Shown here one piece after another: positions 25,290 to 38,550 of a DNA stretch of 64,000 nt (positions within the stretch are counted from its first letter, which is position 1; each line of letters begins with the position of its first letter). A program made the translations under genes and the position numbers. Source of the stretch: Alginatibacterium sediminis (GTDB lineage Bacteria; Pseudomonadota; Gammaproteobacteria; Enterobacterales; Celerinatantimonadaceae); contig NZ_RAQO01000001.1 in NCBI RefSeq assembly GCF_003610775.1, positions 186,001-250,000 on the forward strand, in the 5' to 3' direction. Under the pieces are notes generated by a model. It did no database searches. It was not told the origin of the DNA and worked only from the letters and a program-made list of their open reading frames with translations.

Positions 25290-25760
25290 ATGCGTTCACA
25301 AATTGATTTTTCACCTCTATTCCGTACTTCGGTTGGCTTCGACCGTTTAGTCAACATGATTGAAACTGCTTCAAGCAACACTACAGCTGCAGGCTATCCA
25401 CCATATAACATCGAATCTATTGACGAAAACCACTATCGCATTACCTTAGCAATAGCGGGTTTTGCGGAAAATGATCTAGACATTACTAGTCATTCCAATA
25501 CTTTGATTGTTAAAGGAAACAAAGAAAAGCCGGAAACTGCTAAGTCGTTTTTGTACCAAGGTATAGCAGAGCGAGGGTTTGAGCGTCGTTTTCAGTTGGC
25601 TGATCATGTAAAAGTTCAAGCAGCAAATCTAGAAAACGGTTTGCTACATGTTGACCTAGAACGAGAGGTTCCAGAAGAATTGAAACCGCGTAAAATTAGT
25701 ATAGGCTCTAGCAAAGAAAGCTTATTGCAAGCAGCCGAGAAAAAACTAATCGACGCGTAA
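25290..25760 (+). CDS. ibpA: Small heat-shock protein of the Hsp20/IbpA family
   Basis: ATP-independent chaperone that holds unfolding proteins for the DnaK-ClpB system. The 156-residue protein starts MRSQIDFSPLFRTSVGFDRL, closely like IbpA (MRNFDLSPLYRSAIGFDRL). The alpha-crystallin core runs from about residue 35 to 130, with YRITLAIAGFAENDLDI and GIAERGFERRFQL. A longer frame opens at 25191, but the ATG at 25290 with TGAGGA upstream fits the family. It is probably heat-induced (see the promoter just upstream). Confidence 0.93.
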   Translation: MRSQIDFSPLFRTSVGFDRLVNMIETASSNTTAAGYPPYNIESIDENHYRITLAIAGFAENDLDITSHSNTLIVKGNKEKPETAKSFLYQGIAERGFERRFQLADHVKVQAANLENGLLHVDLEREVPEELKPRKISIGSSKESLLQAAEKKLIDA

Positions 25761-25778
25761 CAAGGTAAGTGATCACAT

Positions 25779-25808
25779 AGCCAGGCTTAAGCCTGGCTTT
25801 TTTGTTTT
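25779..25808 (+). terminator. Terminator after ibpA
   Basis: AGCCAGGC (25779-25786) / GCCTGGCT (25791-25798) with loop TTAA and a T-rich tail. It lies between convergent ibpA and avtA and clearly serves ibpA. Confidence 0.9.
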
Positions 25809-25811
25809 TGG

Positions 25812-27065
25812 CTAATCCAAAAGTGGATTAATAATGCTGGCTAAGGTTTTAATCCCGCGGATCATATCGTCATCGCTTTGGGCGAAGTGTAATCGGATGC
25901 ACTGCTGACGATGTTTCCAATCGCCCGCTAATCCTGGGAAGAAATAGCTTCCAGGAACAATTAGCAAACCATTTATCTTCAAGCGCTGGTATAACTGCAT
26001 ATCATCGATGGGGAGACCGTCGAACCACAACCACAAAAACATAGCGCCTTCGCTAACATGAATGTTGAAGCGATCAGATGGTATTGCAGCTTGCAGCAAC
26101 TTTACTGCTTGTTGAGATTTCTTTAGGTAAAAAGGTCTGATTATGTCGTTGCTGATACGGTCAATATCATTACCTTCTAACATCGGCGTAAGTATCGCTG
26201 GCCCAATACTTCCAGGAGCCAAATTGATAATACCGCTTAGGTTGGTCATGGCCTTAATGGTTTTACTATTGGCGACGACTATTCCGCAACGAGTTCCAGG
26301 TAAACCAAGTTTAGAAAGACTTAAACACAAGATCGTATTCTGATTCCAAAAGGCTTTTACTGGTTTAAAAATTAGATTTGGAAATGGTGCGCCATAGGCA
26401 TTGTCGATGAGTAGAGGAATGCCACGTTCTTGGGCAATAGCATCAAGTTTGAACAGTTCTTCGTCACTTATAACATTGCCTGTAGGGTTTGTCGGACGAG
26501 ATACACAAATAAGCCCTACGTCGTTAAGCGTACTATTGACCGCTTCAAAATCAACATGATATTTGTAACGACGGTTTTCCAATTTTTCAATAATTGGTCG
26601 GCAAGCTACAAAATGTTCTTTGGATAAGCCGCTATCTGCGTAACCTATATATTCAGGAGTTAAAGGTAGAAGAACTTTCTTGCAAATGCTCTGATGCGAA
26701 GATGCCCCAGCAAACAGGTTAAAAAGATAGAAAAATGCACTTTGGCTTCCATTTGTAAGAGCAATATTTTCAGGGCCGATATCTGTGCCATAAAAACCGG
26801 ACAAATACGTAGCCAAGGATTCGATGAGCTTGCGATTGCCTTGAGGCCCATCATAGTTACAAAGTTGATTGAGTAACTCTCCAGATTCTAGTAGTTGAGC
26901 TAGGTAATTGGCAAAAACTTCGTCAAGTGCTGGAATTGACGCAGGATTTCCGCCACCGAGCATAATTAGTTCATCACCGGCTCGTATACCTTGATCCAAA
27001 TCGTCCATCAAGCGAGTTATACCGCTATCACCACCAAACTTGTTACCAAACTCCGAAAACTGCAT
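25812..27065 (-). CDS. avtA: Valine--pyruvate aminotransferase
   Basis: PLP-dependent class I/II aminotransferase that interconverts valine/2-oxoisovalerate and alanine/pyruvate. The 417-residue protein begins MQFSEFGNKFGGDSGITRLM, which matches the AvtA family, and has the Schiff-base region LCLSLSKLGLPGTRCGIVVA near residues 244-263 (SxSKxxLPGxR). The gene position before glyS-glyQ and after the small heat-shock gene matches Vibrio. Confidence 0.92.
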   Translation of the reverse strand: MQFSEFGNKFGGDSGITRLMDDLDQGIRAGDELIMLGGGNPASIPALDEVFANYLAQLLESGELLNQLCNYDGPQGNRKLIESLATYLSGFYGTDIGPENIALTNGSQSAFFYLFNLFAGASSHQSICKKVLLPLTPEYIGYADSGLSKEHFVACRPIIEKLENRRYKYHVDFEAVNSTLNDVGLICVSRPTNPTGNVISDEELFKLDAIAQERGIPLLIDNAYGAPFPNLIFKPVKAFWNQNTILCLSLSKLGLPGTRCGIVVANSKTIKAMTNLSGIINLAPGSIGPAILTPMLEGNDIDRISNDIIRPFYLKKSQQAVKLLQAAIPSDRFNIHVSEGAMFLWLWFDGLPIDDMQLYQRLKINGLLIVPGSYFFPGLAGDWKHRQQCIRLHFAQSDDDMIRGIKTLASIINPLLD

Positions 27066-27076
27066 CCAAAGGCTTC

Positions 27077-27541
27077 CTAGTTATTATCAGCGCGCTTAAT
27101 AAAAGCTTTTGCTTGATTGGGATTACGTAAATCCAAATAGAAGTCATAGTATCCGTCTTCTATTGGTGTAAAGCTGAGATTATTAAAAGGCGAACAATTG
27201 TCTAAAGCAACCTCTTGACCGAGCTCTATCGTTGAACTTTGTTCTTTATGACCAAAATTACTTCCGCAAGTCCAATCTGCGTCGACAAACTTCCACTCAT
27301 AAGGCTGACCGTCGGCAATTAAAGGCTCTACAGTGCGGGTTCTAAATAAGCCAGGGTCTGAGGAGAGCTCTTGTAAACGATTTTCTTCTATAGCCTCCCA
27401 CCAGTTAAATACACCGCGTAAATAGATGGCCTTGCTTGTATCTGTGCTAGTAACGCTTGGAGTATCACTGATGATTGGTGACGTAGAACAAGCACTTAAT
27501 GCCGCTAGCGAAAGAACAAGTAAACTTAACTTTTTGGTCAC
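27077..27541 (-). CDS. Putative outer-membrane lipoprotein with a CBM48-like fold
   Basis: A 154-residue lipoprotein of unknown role. The N-terminus is a lipoprotein signal with lipobox LSACS (Cys near residue 18). The remainder contains YLRGVFNWW and WTCGSNFGH/FYLDLRN, a pattern I associate with the early-set/CBM48-like sandwich domains of pullulanase-type proteins; this is weak resemblance only. It lies 12 bases upstream of avtA on the same strand and may be co-transcribed with it. Confidence 0.6.
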   Translation of the reverse strand: MTKKLSLLVLSLAALSACSTSPIISDTPSVTSTDTSKAIYLRGVFNWWEAIEENRLQELSSDPGLFRTRTVEPLIADGQPYEWKFVDADWTCGSNFGHKEQSSTIELGQEVALDNCSPFNNLSFTPIEDGYYDFYLDLRNPNQAKAFIKRADNN

Positions 27542-27721
27542 AAGAAGCTCCTTCTAGAGTTATTACTATTTTCCTTTAACATAATATGCGTGCCGATTGT
27601 TAATGGAAATGGTCAGTTTTTAGCTTTATATAGATGAAAGCATGTTTATAAACATGATAGGGGTATTGATAAGCAATACCAAGTACTGTTGCTTATCAGA
27701 AATTGGTATTTTCGATACAAA

Positions 27722-27744
27722 AAAGCCGAGCAGTGCTGCTCGGC
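27722..27744 (-). terminator. Terminator after glyS
   Basis: AAAAAAGCCGAGCAG, TG, CTGCTCGGCTT: a perfect 10-base stem (AGCCGAGCAG/CTGCTCGGCT). On the minus strand it is followed by six T residues, 24 bases past the glyS stop. Confidence 0.9.
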
Positions 27745-27767
27745 TTGATTATATAGCGATAGACAAA

Positions 27768-29846
27768 CTATTGAATAATTGAGATATCTGCTACTTGTAG
27801 AAATAAGCCTTGTAGGCTGGCCAGTAACGCCAAACGATTTGCTTTAATAGCAGAGTCGTCAGCCATAACCATCACACTTTCGAAGAACAGGTCAACCGGT
27901 TCTCTAAGTGTTGAAAGCACCTGCATACCTTGCCCATATTCACCTGCTTCAAATAACGGAGCCACTTGTTGCTCGGCGGCAACGATTGCTTTCGATAACG
28001 CAAGTTCTGCTGGTTCCACTAACAGAGCCTGATCTACTTTGTTTGCTATATCTTTTGCGTTTTTGCTAAGGATATTTGAAACGCGTTTGTTAGCTGCTGC
28101 TAACGAATCAGCTGATTCATGGGTACAAAACTCTGCAACACCTTTTACCCGACGTTCAATATCAAGCGGGTTGGTAGGTTTGCGAACAAGTACTGATTGT
28201 ATCATCGTAGCATCGACACCTTGGTCTAGGTATTGTGCTTTAAGGCGCGCGTGGACGAATTCAATGAGCTGGTCGATTAAGGTTTCTGTTTGAGCTTGAT
28301 CAAGTTTGATTGGAAGCAAATTTAGTGCATTTGTAAACAGAATGGTTAAATCAAGATCCAGGTTTTGTTCGATAGCAATTCGCAAGATACCTGTTGCCGC
28401 GCGTTTTAGTGCAAAGGGGTCTTTATCACCTTTAGGCAAGATACCTGCTGCGAAGATACCGACCAAAGTATCCAGTTTATCGGCAATAGCAACAGAACTG
28501 GCTTCTTTGCTCTCTGGCAACTTATCACCGGAAAAACGAGGCCAATACTGCTGACATAAGGCTTGGGCTACAAGTTCGTGCTCACCGTCGTGCTGAGCGT
28601 AATACATGCCCATCACACCTTGAATATCGGGAAACTCAAGTACCATTTCACTCATTAAATCAGCTTTACAAAGCAATCCAGCACGTTGTGCATGTTCGCT
28701 GCTTGCGCCAATGCTTGCTGCAACAAATGCGGCAAGTTCTGAAACACGTTTAGACTTATCGAGAAGGGTTCCAAGTTTTTGTTGGAAAACAACTTTATTC
28801 AACGAATCTAAACGTTGCTCAAGGGTGAATTTACGATCCGTTTTATAGAAAAACTCAGCATCTGCAAGGCGAGGGCGTACGACTTTCTCATTGCCTTCAA
28901 TGACCTGAATAGGGTCTTTGGATACAATATTTGAAATAAATATAAAGCGCGGTAGCAAACCACCATCTTTGGCCAAGATAGGAAAATATTTCTGATTATC
29001 TTTCATGGTGTAAATAAGCGCTTCAGAAGGAACCTCGAGATATTTCTCTTCAAAGCCGCCGACCATAGCTACTGGCCATTCTACAAGTGAGTTAACTTCC
29101 TCTAGTAGGTCCTCATCAATTTGGGCTATACCATTTTCACGAACCGCTTCGGCTTCTACTTGCTCGCGGATAATTGCTAGGCGTCTTTCGTAGTCGACAA
29201 TAACTTTTCCGCGTTGGTCTAGGTCTTGAATATAGTTGTCAGCATGCGCCAATTCAAATTCAGCTTCGCCCATAAAGCGGTGCCCGCGTATGGTGCGTGC
29301 TGACTCAATACCTAAGATAGTGCCTTGAATTAGTTTATCGCCATATAACATGGTAATTGTATGCACCGGACGAATAAACTGCGTGCTTTTATTGCCCCAA
29401 CGCATTGGTTTTGGGATCGGTAGTTTGTTAAGGGCTTCACTTACAATTGTCGGAAAAACCGCTGACAAGGCTTGACCACTAACCAACGAGCGGTGAAGTA
29501 ACCATTCGCCTTTATCGGTAGCCAAACGCTCCGCTTGTGCTACTTCAATTCCATTAGAGCGAGCCCAGCCTTGTGCTGCTTTGCTAGGATTGCCTTGCTC
29601 ATCAAAAGCAACTGAAACTGCTGGACCACGTTTATCGACCTGTTTGTCGGCACCCTTAGCGGCTGCTTGCTTAATGATAAGCGCTAAACGACGTGGAGCA
29701 GCTAACCATTGAACACTATCAAATTCGATCTCTGCATTAGAGAGGCCTTGCTGTACATTGTCGGCAAATGACTGAGCAAGTCGACGCAGAGATTTTGGTG
29801 GTAACTCTTCAGTACCAATTTCTACTAGTAGATTTTCAACCATCAT
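27768..29846 (-). CDS. glyS: Glycine--tRNA ligase, beta subunit
   Basis: Large subunit of the alpha2-beta2 bacterial glycyl-tRNA synthetase; it holds the tRNA-binding parts. The 692-residue protein begins VENLLVEIGTEELPPKSLR, the family hallmark, and continues with QWLAAPRRLALII. Length is close to E. coli (689). It follows glyQ by 6 bases. Confidence 0.97.
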   Translation of the reverse strand: MMVENLLVEIGTEELPPKSLRRLAQSFADNVQQGLSNAEIEFDSVQWLAAPRRLALIIKQAAAKGADKQVDKRGPAVSVAFDEQGNPSKAAQGWARSNGIEVAQAERLATDKGEWLLHRSLVSGQALSAVFPTIVSEALNKLPIPKPMRWGNKSTQFIRPVHTITMLYGDKLIQGTILGIESARTIRGHRFMGEAEFELAHADNYIQDLDQRGKVIVDYERRLAIIREQVEAEAVRENGIAQIDEDLLEEVNSLVEWPVAMVGGFEEKYLEVPSEALIYTMKDNQKYFPILAKDGGLLPRFIFISNIVSKDPIQVIEGNEKVVRPRLADAEFFYKTDRKFTLEQRLDSLNKVVFQQKLGTLLDKSKRVSELAAFVAASIGASSEHAQRAGLLCKADLMSEMVLEFPDIQGVMGMYYAQHDGEHELVAQALCQQYWPRFSGDKLPESKEASSVAIADKLDTLVGIFAAGILPKGDKDPFALKRAATGILRIAIEQNLDLDLTILFTNALNLLPIKLDQAQTETLIDQLIEFVHARLKAQYLDQGVDATMIQSVLVRKPTNPLDIERRVKGVAEFCTHESADSLAAANKRVSNILSKNAKDIANKVDQALLVEPAELALSKAIVAAEQQVAPLFEAGEYGQGMQVLSTLREPVDLFFESVMVMADDSAIKANRLALLASLQGLFLQVADISIIQ

Positions 29847-29852
29847 TTTCTG

Positions 29853-30767
29853 TTAAGCCTTTTGTTTTGCATCTTTGCACATTGGGAAACCGAGCGATTC
29901 GCGAGCAGCGTAGTAAGATTCAGCGACTGCTTTAGACAGGGCGCGAACCCGCAAAATATAACGCTGGCGTTCTGTTACTGATATCGCATGGCGAGCATCA
30001 AGCAAGTTAAAAGCATGACTAGCTTTCATGACTTGCTCATATGCAGGTAACGGTAACCCGGCTTCGATAAGTTTTTGACTATCTTTTTCACACTGGTCAA
30101 AACTTGCAAAAAGCGCATCAATGTCAGCATGTTCAAAGTTGTATGTTGATTGCTCGACTTCATTTTGATGGAAAACATCACCATAGGTAACGCGGCCCAT
30201 AGGACCATCAGTCCAGACTAAGTCATAAATACTATCTACGCCCTGGATGTACATCGCTAGACGTTCTAATCCATAGGTGATTTCACCGGTAACTGGTGCG
30301 CATTCTAAGCCACCCACTTGCTGGAAGTAGGTAAACTGAGTGATTTCCATGCCATTTAACCAGATTTCCCAACCCAGTCCCCAGGCTCCAAGTGTGGGGC
30401 TCTCCCAGTTATCTTCGACAAATCGAATGTCATGAACTTCAGGATTAATACCTAACTCAACTAATGAGCCTAAATACAATTCTTGAATATTGTCTGGAGA
30501 CGGCTTTAACACAACTTGAAATTGGTAATAGTGCTGTAGGCGATTTGGATTTTCTCCGTAGCGTCCGTCAGTTGGTCGTCGGCAAGGCTGTACATAAGCA
30601 CTGCTCATAGGCTCAGGGCCAATGGCGCGCAAGAATGTTTGGGGATGGAATGTTCCTGCGCCTACTTCCATATCTAATGGTTGAATAAGCACGCAACCTT
30701 GGCGTGCCCAATAATCCTGGAGGGCCAAGATTAGACCTTGAAATGTTTTTATATCGTATTTATGCAT
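29853..30767 (-). CDS. glyQ: Glycine--tRNA ligase, alpha subunit
   Basis: Catalytic class II subunit that activates glycine. The 304-residue protein starts [20 protein letters not shown] and has [20 protein letters not shown] near residues 29-48 and class II motifs [17 protein letters not shown]. Length fits E. coli GlyQ (303). First gene of the glyQS operon; the promoter lies in the 239-base gap 30768-31006, in which I see no other gene. Confidence 0.97.
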   Translation of the reverse strand: MHKYDIKTFQGLILALQDYWARQGCVLIQPLDMEVGAGTFHPQTFLRAIGPEPMSSAYVQPCRRPTDGRYGENPNRLQHYYQFQVVLKPSPDNIQELYLGSLVELGINPEVHDIRFVEDNWESPTLGAWGLGWEIWLNGMEITQFTYFQQVGGLECAPVTGEITYGLERLAMYIQGVDSIYDLVWTDGPMGRVTYGDVFHQNEVEQSTYNFEHADIDALFASFDQCEKDSQKLIEAGLPLPAYEQVMKASHAFNLLDARHAISVTERQRYILRVRALSKAVAESYYAARESLGFPMCKDAKQKA

Positions 30768-31006
30768 CGTGGCTTGTCACGCTATTGGATTAGTTAGGGT
30801 TCATCAAACGTCAAAGTATACCTTAGCCTAACCGTTTTGTGTTTGAATTAGCTGCAATTAGCAGCGCATTTGAGCGTTTTTTTAGATTTGTTGGCGATGA
30901 TTCTAAGAGAAGTCAGATTTAAGGGCGCTTATTGAGACAACAAGCGCTTGAAAACGAATTTTTGGCAATAACACAGACACAGTAAAGTAATAAGTTACGT
31001 ATAGCC

Positions 31007-31273
31007 TCAGTTGCCTTTCTTTACCACATATTGATAGGGCTTATTTTCAATTTGTTGGCTGACTAAGGTGTGGTCCATAAACATACAAAAACTGGCGATG
31101 TCGCGAGTTGTAGACGGGTCGTCGGCCAAAATACTTAATGTATGCCCTGGCTCCATCGAGCGCATGGCTTTGCGCAGCATCATTACTGGTTCCGGACAAC
31201 GCAAACCTATCGCATCTAGATGATGATCGCAGTCGATTTCAAGTTTTTGGATTGATATATTTTCTTGGCTCAT
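31007..31273 (-). CDS. tusA: Sulfur carrier protein TusA
   Basis: TusA passes sulfur from IscS to TusBCD-TusE for 2-thiouridine in tRNA. The 88-residue protein contains [20 protein letters not shown], with the catalytic Cys in CPEP near residue 25, and [11 protein letters not shown], both near-identical to E. coli TusA. The frame opens upstream at a TTG at 31291, but the ATG at 31273 gives the normal length. Confidence 0.93.
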   Translation of the reverse strand: MSQENISIQKLEIDCDHHLDAIGLRCPEPVMMLRKAMRSMEPGHTLSILADDPSTTRDIASFCMFMDHTLVSQQIENKPYQYVVKKGN

Positions 31274-31558
31274 AACAACAGGCCTAATCAACTAGTAGTT
31301 AGTAATTGTAGGACTAGCGCTTGGTATAGTCTAGGGTATGTTTGATTTTGATGAATACACGCCTAGCGAATCGTATGTTTGTTGATAGCAGATTAACCGC
31401 TGTAAGTACTTGAAATTCTATTGAGGAATAACAAAACCTTAAACTGTAACAAAATGCCGCGAGCGATGTTCAGACGCATTGATCTGTACCAAATGTCGGA
31501 GTTACTAAATAGTTTCAGCCAATATATTGTCAAAATGTCAAAGATGATTTTGTTATGA

Positions 31559-32815
31559 TTAACGTACTGCCTTAACAGCCCGCGACAATTGTAAAACAGT
31601 TTGTTCTGGGCTTGCTTCCGGGTTATTGAAGTAGCGGTTAACGATATCAAAAATTGCATTTTGAACGGCGCTAGAATTCGCTAGGCCATGGGCAAAACTT
31701 GGGACTAAAGCCCCGGTAAGTTCGCCTTGTTTGAAAGCGCGAGACGACTCTTGAGAACAAGTATCAAAATCAGACAAATCGATATCTTGGCGTACAGGAA
31801 TAGATCCCTTATGGCGATTGAAATCAATTTGGAAATCTTTATCAAGAACGGCTTTAGCTAGGGCCAATTGCATAGATGAGTCTTCGCCTTTACCCCCTTT
31901 AAAAATGGCTAAGCTATCAGAGTTTAGGCTAAACATATCATCGGTACCAAAAACCGCAGCACAAACGATATCTACGCCAGGTACTTTTCCAGATGCTGTG
32001 AATTCGCCTTTAGCCCAATCTCCCATAATTTGCATCCCTGCTTTACCTTGAATAAGCAATTGAGAGGCTTCGTTCCATTGTCTATTTCTGGCACCTTTAT
32101 CAATATAAGAACGAATTTGTTTAAAGTACTTAAAAACTTGAACCATATCTTCACTTTCGATAATTGAAGCATCAAGTTCGAAGAAGGCTTTCAAATACTT
32201 TTCATGACCAAGTACTGATAGCGCAATGGCTTCGAAAATCGTGGCGTTTTGCCAGTCTTGCAAACCATGGGCTAGGGGAATAAATCCGGCTTGTTCTAGC
32301 TTGTCAGCAGCGACAAAAAACGCCTCAATGGAGTGGGGGATCTCAGCGCCTGCTTGCTCAAATACCATCGGGTTGGCCCAAAGCCAATTAACCCGATGGA
32401 TATTAAATGGTACCGCATAAAAATGGTCCTCAAAGCGAGCTCGCTCGAGAATGATGGGTGGAATTATAGCTTCCCAATCTTGTTCTGCCGCGATTCCATC
32501 AAGTGGCATTAAGAAGGAAAGTTTGGCCCATTCCTTAATCTCGTCGCCTTTTATTTGCGCCGCAGTAGGCGGATTCCCCGAAATGGCTCGGGTTTTTAAA
32601 ACCGTCATGGCGTTCTCACCTCCGCCACCGCTAATAGAGAACGGTTTCCAGGTATATCCTTGCTCGGTTATCGCTTTTTCTAAAGCGAGTACGGCACCGG
32701 CTTCACTTTTCGAAGTCCACCAATGTAAAAGCTCTATTTCGTCGGCCATAGGGCTTGAAATGAAGCTAACACCGCATATTAATAACGATAGTTTTTGAAT
32801 GACTGTTGTTTTCAT
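31559..32815 (-). CDS. Sugar ABC transporter periplasmic binding protein
   Basis: Family 1 carbohydrate-binding protein. The 418-residue precursor begins at an ATG with an ideal AGGAGGT ribosome site 7 bases upstream; its signal peptide (about residues 1-24) ends near SSPMA. Mature segments such as IELLHWWTSKSEAGAVLALE, KGDEIKEWA and GKAGMQIMGDWAKGEF match the glucose/mannose-binding class (GltB/GtsA of Pseudomonas). It follows a histidine kinase gene by 23 bases and is not followed by permease or ATPase genes. It may therefore serve as a sensor partner or feed a transporter encoded elsewhere. Confidence 0.85.
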   Translation of the reverse strand: MKTTVIQKLSLLICGVSFISSPMADEIELLHWWTSKSEAGAVLALEKAITEQGYTWKPFSISGGGGENAMTVLKTRAISGNPPTAAQIKGDEIKEWAKLSFLMPLDGIAAEQDWEAIIPPIILERARFEDHFYAVPFNIHRVNWLWANPMVFEQAGAEIPHSIEAFFVAADKLEQAGFIPLAHGLQDWQNATIFEAIALSVLGHEKYLKAFFELDASIIESEDMVQVFKYFKQIRSYIDKGARNRQWNEASQLLIQGKAGMQIMGDWAKGEFTASGKVPGVDIVCAAVFGTDDMFSLNSDSLAIFKGGKGEDSSMQLALAKAVLDKDFQIDFNRHKGSIPVRQDIDLSDFDTCSQESSRAFKQGELTGALVPSFAHGLANSSAVQNAIFDIVNRYFNNPEASPEQTVLQLSRAVKAVR

Positions 32816-32838
32816 CTCGAGCACCTCCTAGAGCGGAA

Positions 32839-34278
32839 TCAGTGAATATGCGGTAATTGTAATTTCACTTCCAAGCCACCTTGAGGCAAGTTTTGTAGGG
32901 TGATTTCTCCCCCATGTGCGTGGGCGATATTGCGAGCGATACCTAAACCTAAACCTGAGCCAGGTTTGTTTTCGTTTAGTCGGACATAGGGGTTAAAAAC
33001 GTCCGTTAGACGTTGATTTGGTATTCCAGGACCTATATCTACGAACAACAAACAAAGTTCAAGAGGTTCATCAAGCACAAATATGTCGACACGTTCGCCG
33101 TACTTAACTCCATTTTCGAGCAAGTTAGCCATACAACGTTTTATCGCTAAAGGCTTGCCGTAATATGGCCCATTAGTGTGGCCTATAATCGTCACGTTCT
33201 TAACATGAGGCTCACAAATGCGTTGTAGATACTTCATAATATCTATATCCGCTAAGTTCTCGTGTATATCAGTATCTTTTACGGTTTGTAGAGCACCTTT
33301 GGCCATAATTTCTAGCTCGTCAAGATCATGATTGAAATCATCGATAACTTCTTCTTCGTCGAGTAATTCAGCACGCAGGCGTAACCGAGTTATTGGGGTT
33401 TTGAGGTCGTGAGAAATTGAGCGAAAAAGTTGTTCTCTATCTTCAATATAGCGTTTTAGTTTGCTTTGCATGGTATTGAAGGCTCGAGTTGCCTGAACAA
33501 TTTCGCTACTGCCTTCTTCAGCTAGGGGCTTTTGGAATAGATCGATGGTTAGCGAGCTGGCAGCCTTCGCAAGGTTACGCATCGGCTTAGTTTGTCTTCG
33601 CACGATTAGATAGGTGAATACAAGTAAGAAACCGGTCATCAAAATGATGAACATCCAATGTTGCGTCGTTAAAGTCGTATCTTCAAGCGTCAAATAGGGT
33701 GCAGGAAGTAAGGCAGCCAAATAAATCCATTCTCCATCGCCGACATGAATTTGGGTAACCAAGATAGGCGGATTGATCGGCTCTAAAGATAATGTATGGC
33801 TTGCCCACGACGGTGGAAGATCTTGCATTAATATGTCGTTGTTAAATACGCGAAGTGTTTCAGGCGGCGAAAAATCAACATAAACCTGCTTATAGCTTGG
33901 CAGGTTTTCATGCAGCGTTTGTTCTACTTCATTTATGATGAGTTTTTTCTTATGGGTGTCAGGTACCGAATCATTCATTAAATATTCGGTATTGAGTGAT
34001 ACAAAAAATCGTGTTCCTCCCATATTTCGCAACTGATCGAGCACAATGTGGCGATATTCTGCTGGCAATGACTCAAAAAAGGTCACAGTAGAGGCCAAAC
34101 TCAAAGCAAGGTTGTGAGTGGTTGCTTTAAGTCCTTGGTCTTCACTTATACGAAACTGATAAGACCATATTGAACTACTAATTCCTTGCGCGAGAGCAAT
34201 AGCTAACAGCATCAGCAATAGCATTCTTGAAAGTAGCGACTTTGGTTTGAGTCGCTCAATGAACTTTCTAATAGTCAT
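32839..34278 (-). CDS. Sensor histidine kinase (GtrS-like)
   Basis: Two-component membrane sensor. The 479-residue protein has a first membrane helix (about 15-37), a periplasmic domain of about 165 residues, a second helix (about 207-226), a HAMP linker, the phospho-acceptor His290 in FRSISHDLKTPITRL, the N box NLLENGVKYG, and G boxes DIGPGIPN and GSGLGLGIARN. It overlaps the response-regulator gene by one base and precedes the sugar-binding protein gene. This order resembles the GtrS/GltR glucose system of pseudomonads; the signal is not deducible here. Confidence 0.9.
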   Translation of the reverse strand: MTIRKFIERLKPKSLLSRMLLLMLLAIALAQGISSSIWSYQFRISEDQGLKATTHNLALSLASTVTFFESLPAEYRHIVLDQLRNMGGTRFFVSLNTEYLMNDSVPDTHKKKLIINEVEQTLHENLPSYKQVYVDFSPPETLRVFNNDILMQDLPPSWASHTLSLEPINPPILVTQIHVGDGEWIYLAALLPAPYLTLEDTTLTTQHWMFIILMTGFLLVFTYLIVRRQTKPMRNLAKAASSLTIDLFQKPLAEEGSSEIVQATRAFNTMQSKLKRYIEDREQLFRSISHDLKTPITRLRLRAELLDEEEVIDDFNHDLDELEIMAKGALQTVKDTDIHENLADIDIMKYLQRICEPHVKNVTIIGHTNGPYYGKPLAIKRCMANLLENGVKYGERVDIFVLDEPLELCLLFVDIGPGIPNQRLTDVFNPYVRLNENKPGSGLGLGIARNIAHAHGGEITLQNLPQGGLEVKLQLPHIH

Positions 34279-34994
34279 TAACGTTCGAAACTAACTTTAG
34301 CAACCAACATGTATCCAGCACCACGCACCGTACGAATGATGCGCGGGCTTTTGCCATCATCTTTGAGGCGTTGACGTAAGCGACTGATTTGCACGTCAAT
34401 GCCACGTTCCATGGGTAAGCTTTCTCGGCCGCGTGTTGCATCGCTAATTTGATCGCGATCTAGTGCTTCATTGGGATGCTGTAGGAACAATTGGAGCAGT
34501 CGGTAATCACTACTGGATAACTCAAATGATTCCGAGTCATCATGATGAAGGTGTTGGGTTTGGGTATCTAAACGCCATTCGTTAAATCGGATATAGCGTG
34601 TCGCCTGCGGCTCCGGACTCATAATTTGAGTTCGTCGTAACAGCGCCTTAATGCGGGCTAAAAGTTCGCGCGGGTTAAACGGTTTTCCAATGTAATCGTC
34701 AGCGCCTAGCTCTAAGCCAACAATGCGATCCATTTCGTCACTATTGGCGGTAAGCATAATAATAGGAACATTAGAATGGTGACGAATACGCTGACAGAGA
34801 GTAAAGCCGTCATCACCAGGAAGCATAATATCCAAAATGATAAGATCAGGATCGTGTGCTTCAAGTTGTTCAGCCATTTCAATACCGTCGTTTGCGGTAA
34901 TTACATCAAAGCCATTCTTACTTAGGTATTTATCAAGAAGGGTTCTAATTTCTACGTCGTCATCAACAACGAGTAACTGCTTGCTCGCGATCAT
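34278..34994 (-). CDS. OmpR-family response regulator (GltR-like)
   Basis: Transcription factor of the two-component pair. The 238-residue protein has a receiver domain with acidic DDD (11-13), phospho-accepting Asp55 (LIILDIMLPGDDG) and Lys near 105 (GKPFNPRELLARI), and a C-terminal winged-helix domain with the OmpR pattern ERGIDVQISRLRQRLKDD and RTVRGAGYMLV. It starts the operon regulator-kinase-binding protein; the upstream gap contains a terminator for fadA. Confidence 0.93.
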   Translation of the reverse strand: MIASKQLLVVDDDVEIRTLLDKYLSKNGFDVITANDGIEMAEQLEAHDPDLIILDIMLPGDDGFTLCQRIRHHSNVPIIMLTANSDEMDRIVGLELGADDYIGKPFNPRELLARIKALLRRTQIMSPEPQATRYIRFNEWRLDTQTQHLHHDDSESFELSSSDYRLLQLFLQHPNEALDRDQISDATRGRESLPMERGIDVQISRLRQRLKDDGKSPRIIRTVRGAGYMLVAKVSFER

Positions 34995-35083
34995 CGTTTA
35001 ATAGCTACCTTGTTCGGCGAATTTATGTTTTGCAGTGGGTAGCATACCGCAAACATAGGCGAGGCAACATCAACGCAATAAAA

Positions 35084-35115
35084 AAGCGTGGCACAACTAA
35101 CGTTGTACCACGCTT
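35084..35115 (-). terminator. Terminator after fadA
   Basis: AAGCGTGGCACAAC (35084-35097) / GTTGTACCACGCTT (35102-35115), a 14-base stem with one G-T/C-A mismatch and a TAAC loop; on the minus strand it is followed by six T residues. Confidence 0.85.
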
Positions 35116-35135
35116 AAAGTACGTAAAACGGTGAT

Positions 35136-38475
<3,340 letters not shown>

Positions 38476-38550
38476 TCTTTTCTCCTTGCGGTGCTAGCTT
38501 TTACCGCACCATTTGTAGGGGTGTTCGATTGTCACCGCAAACGGCGATTC

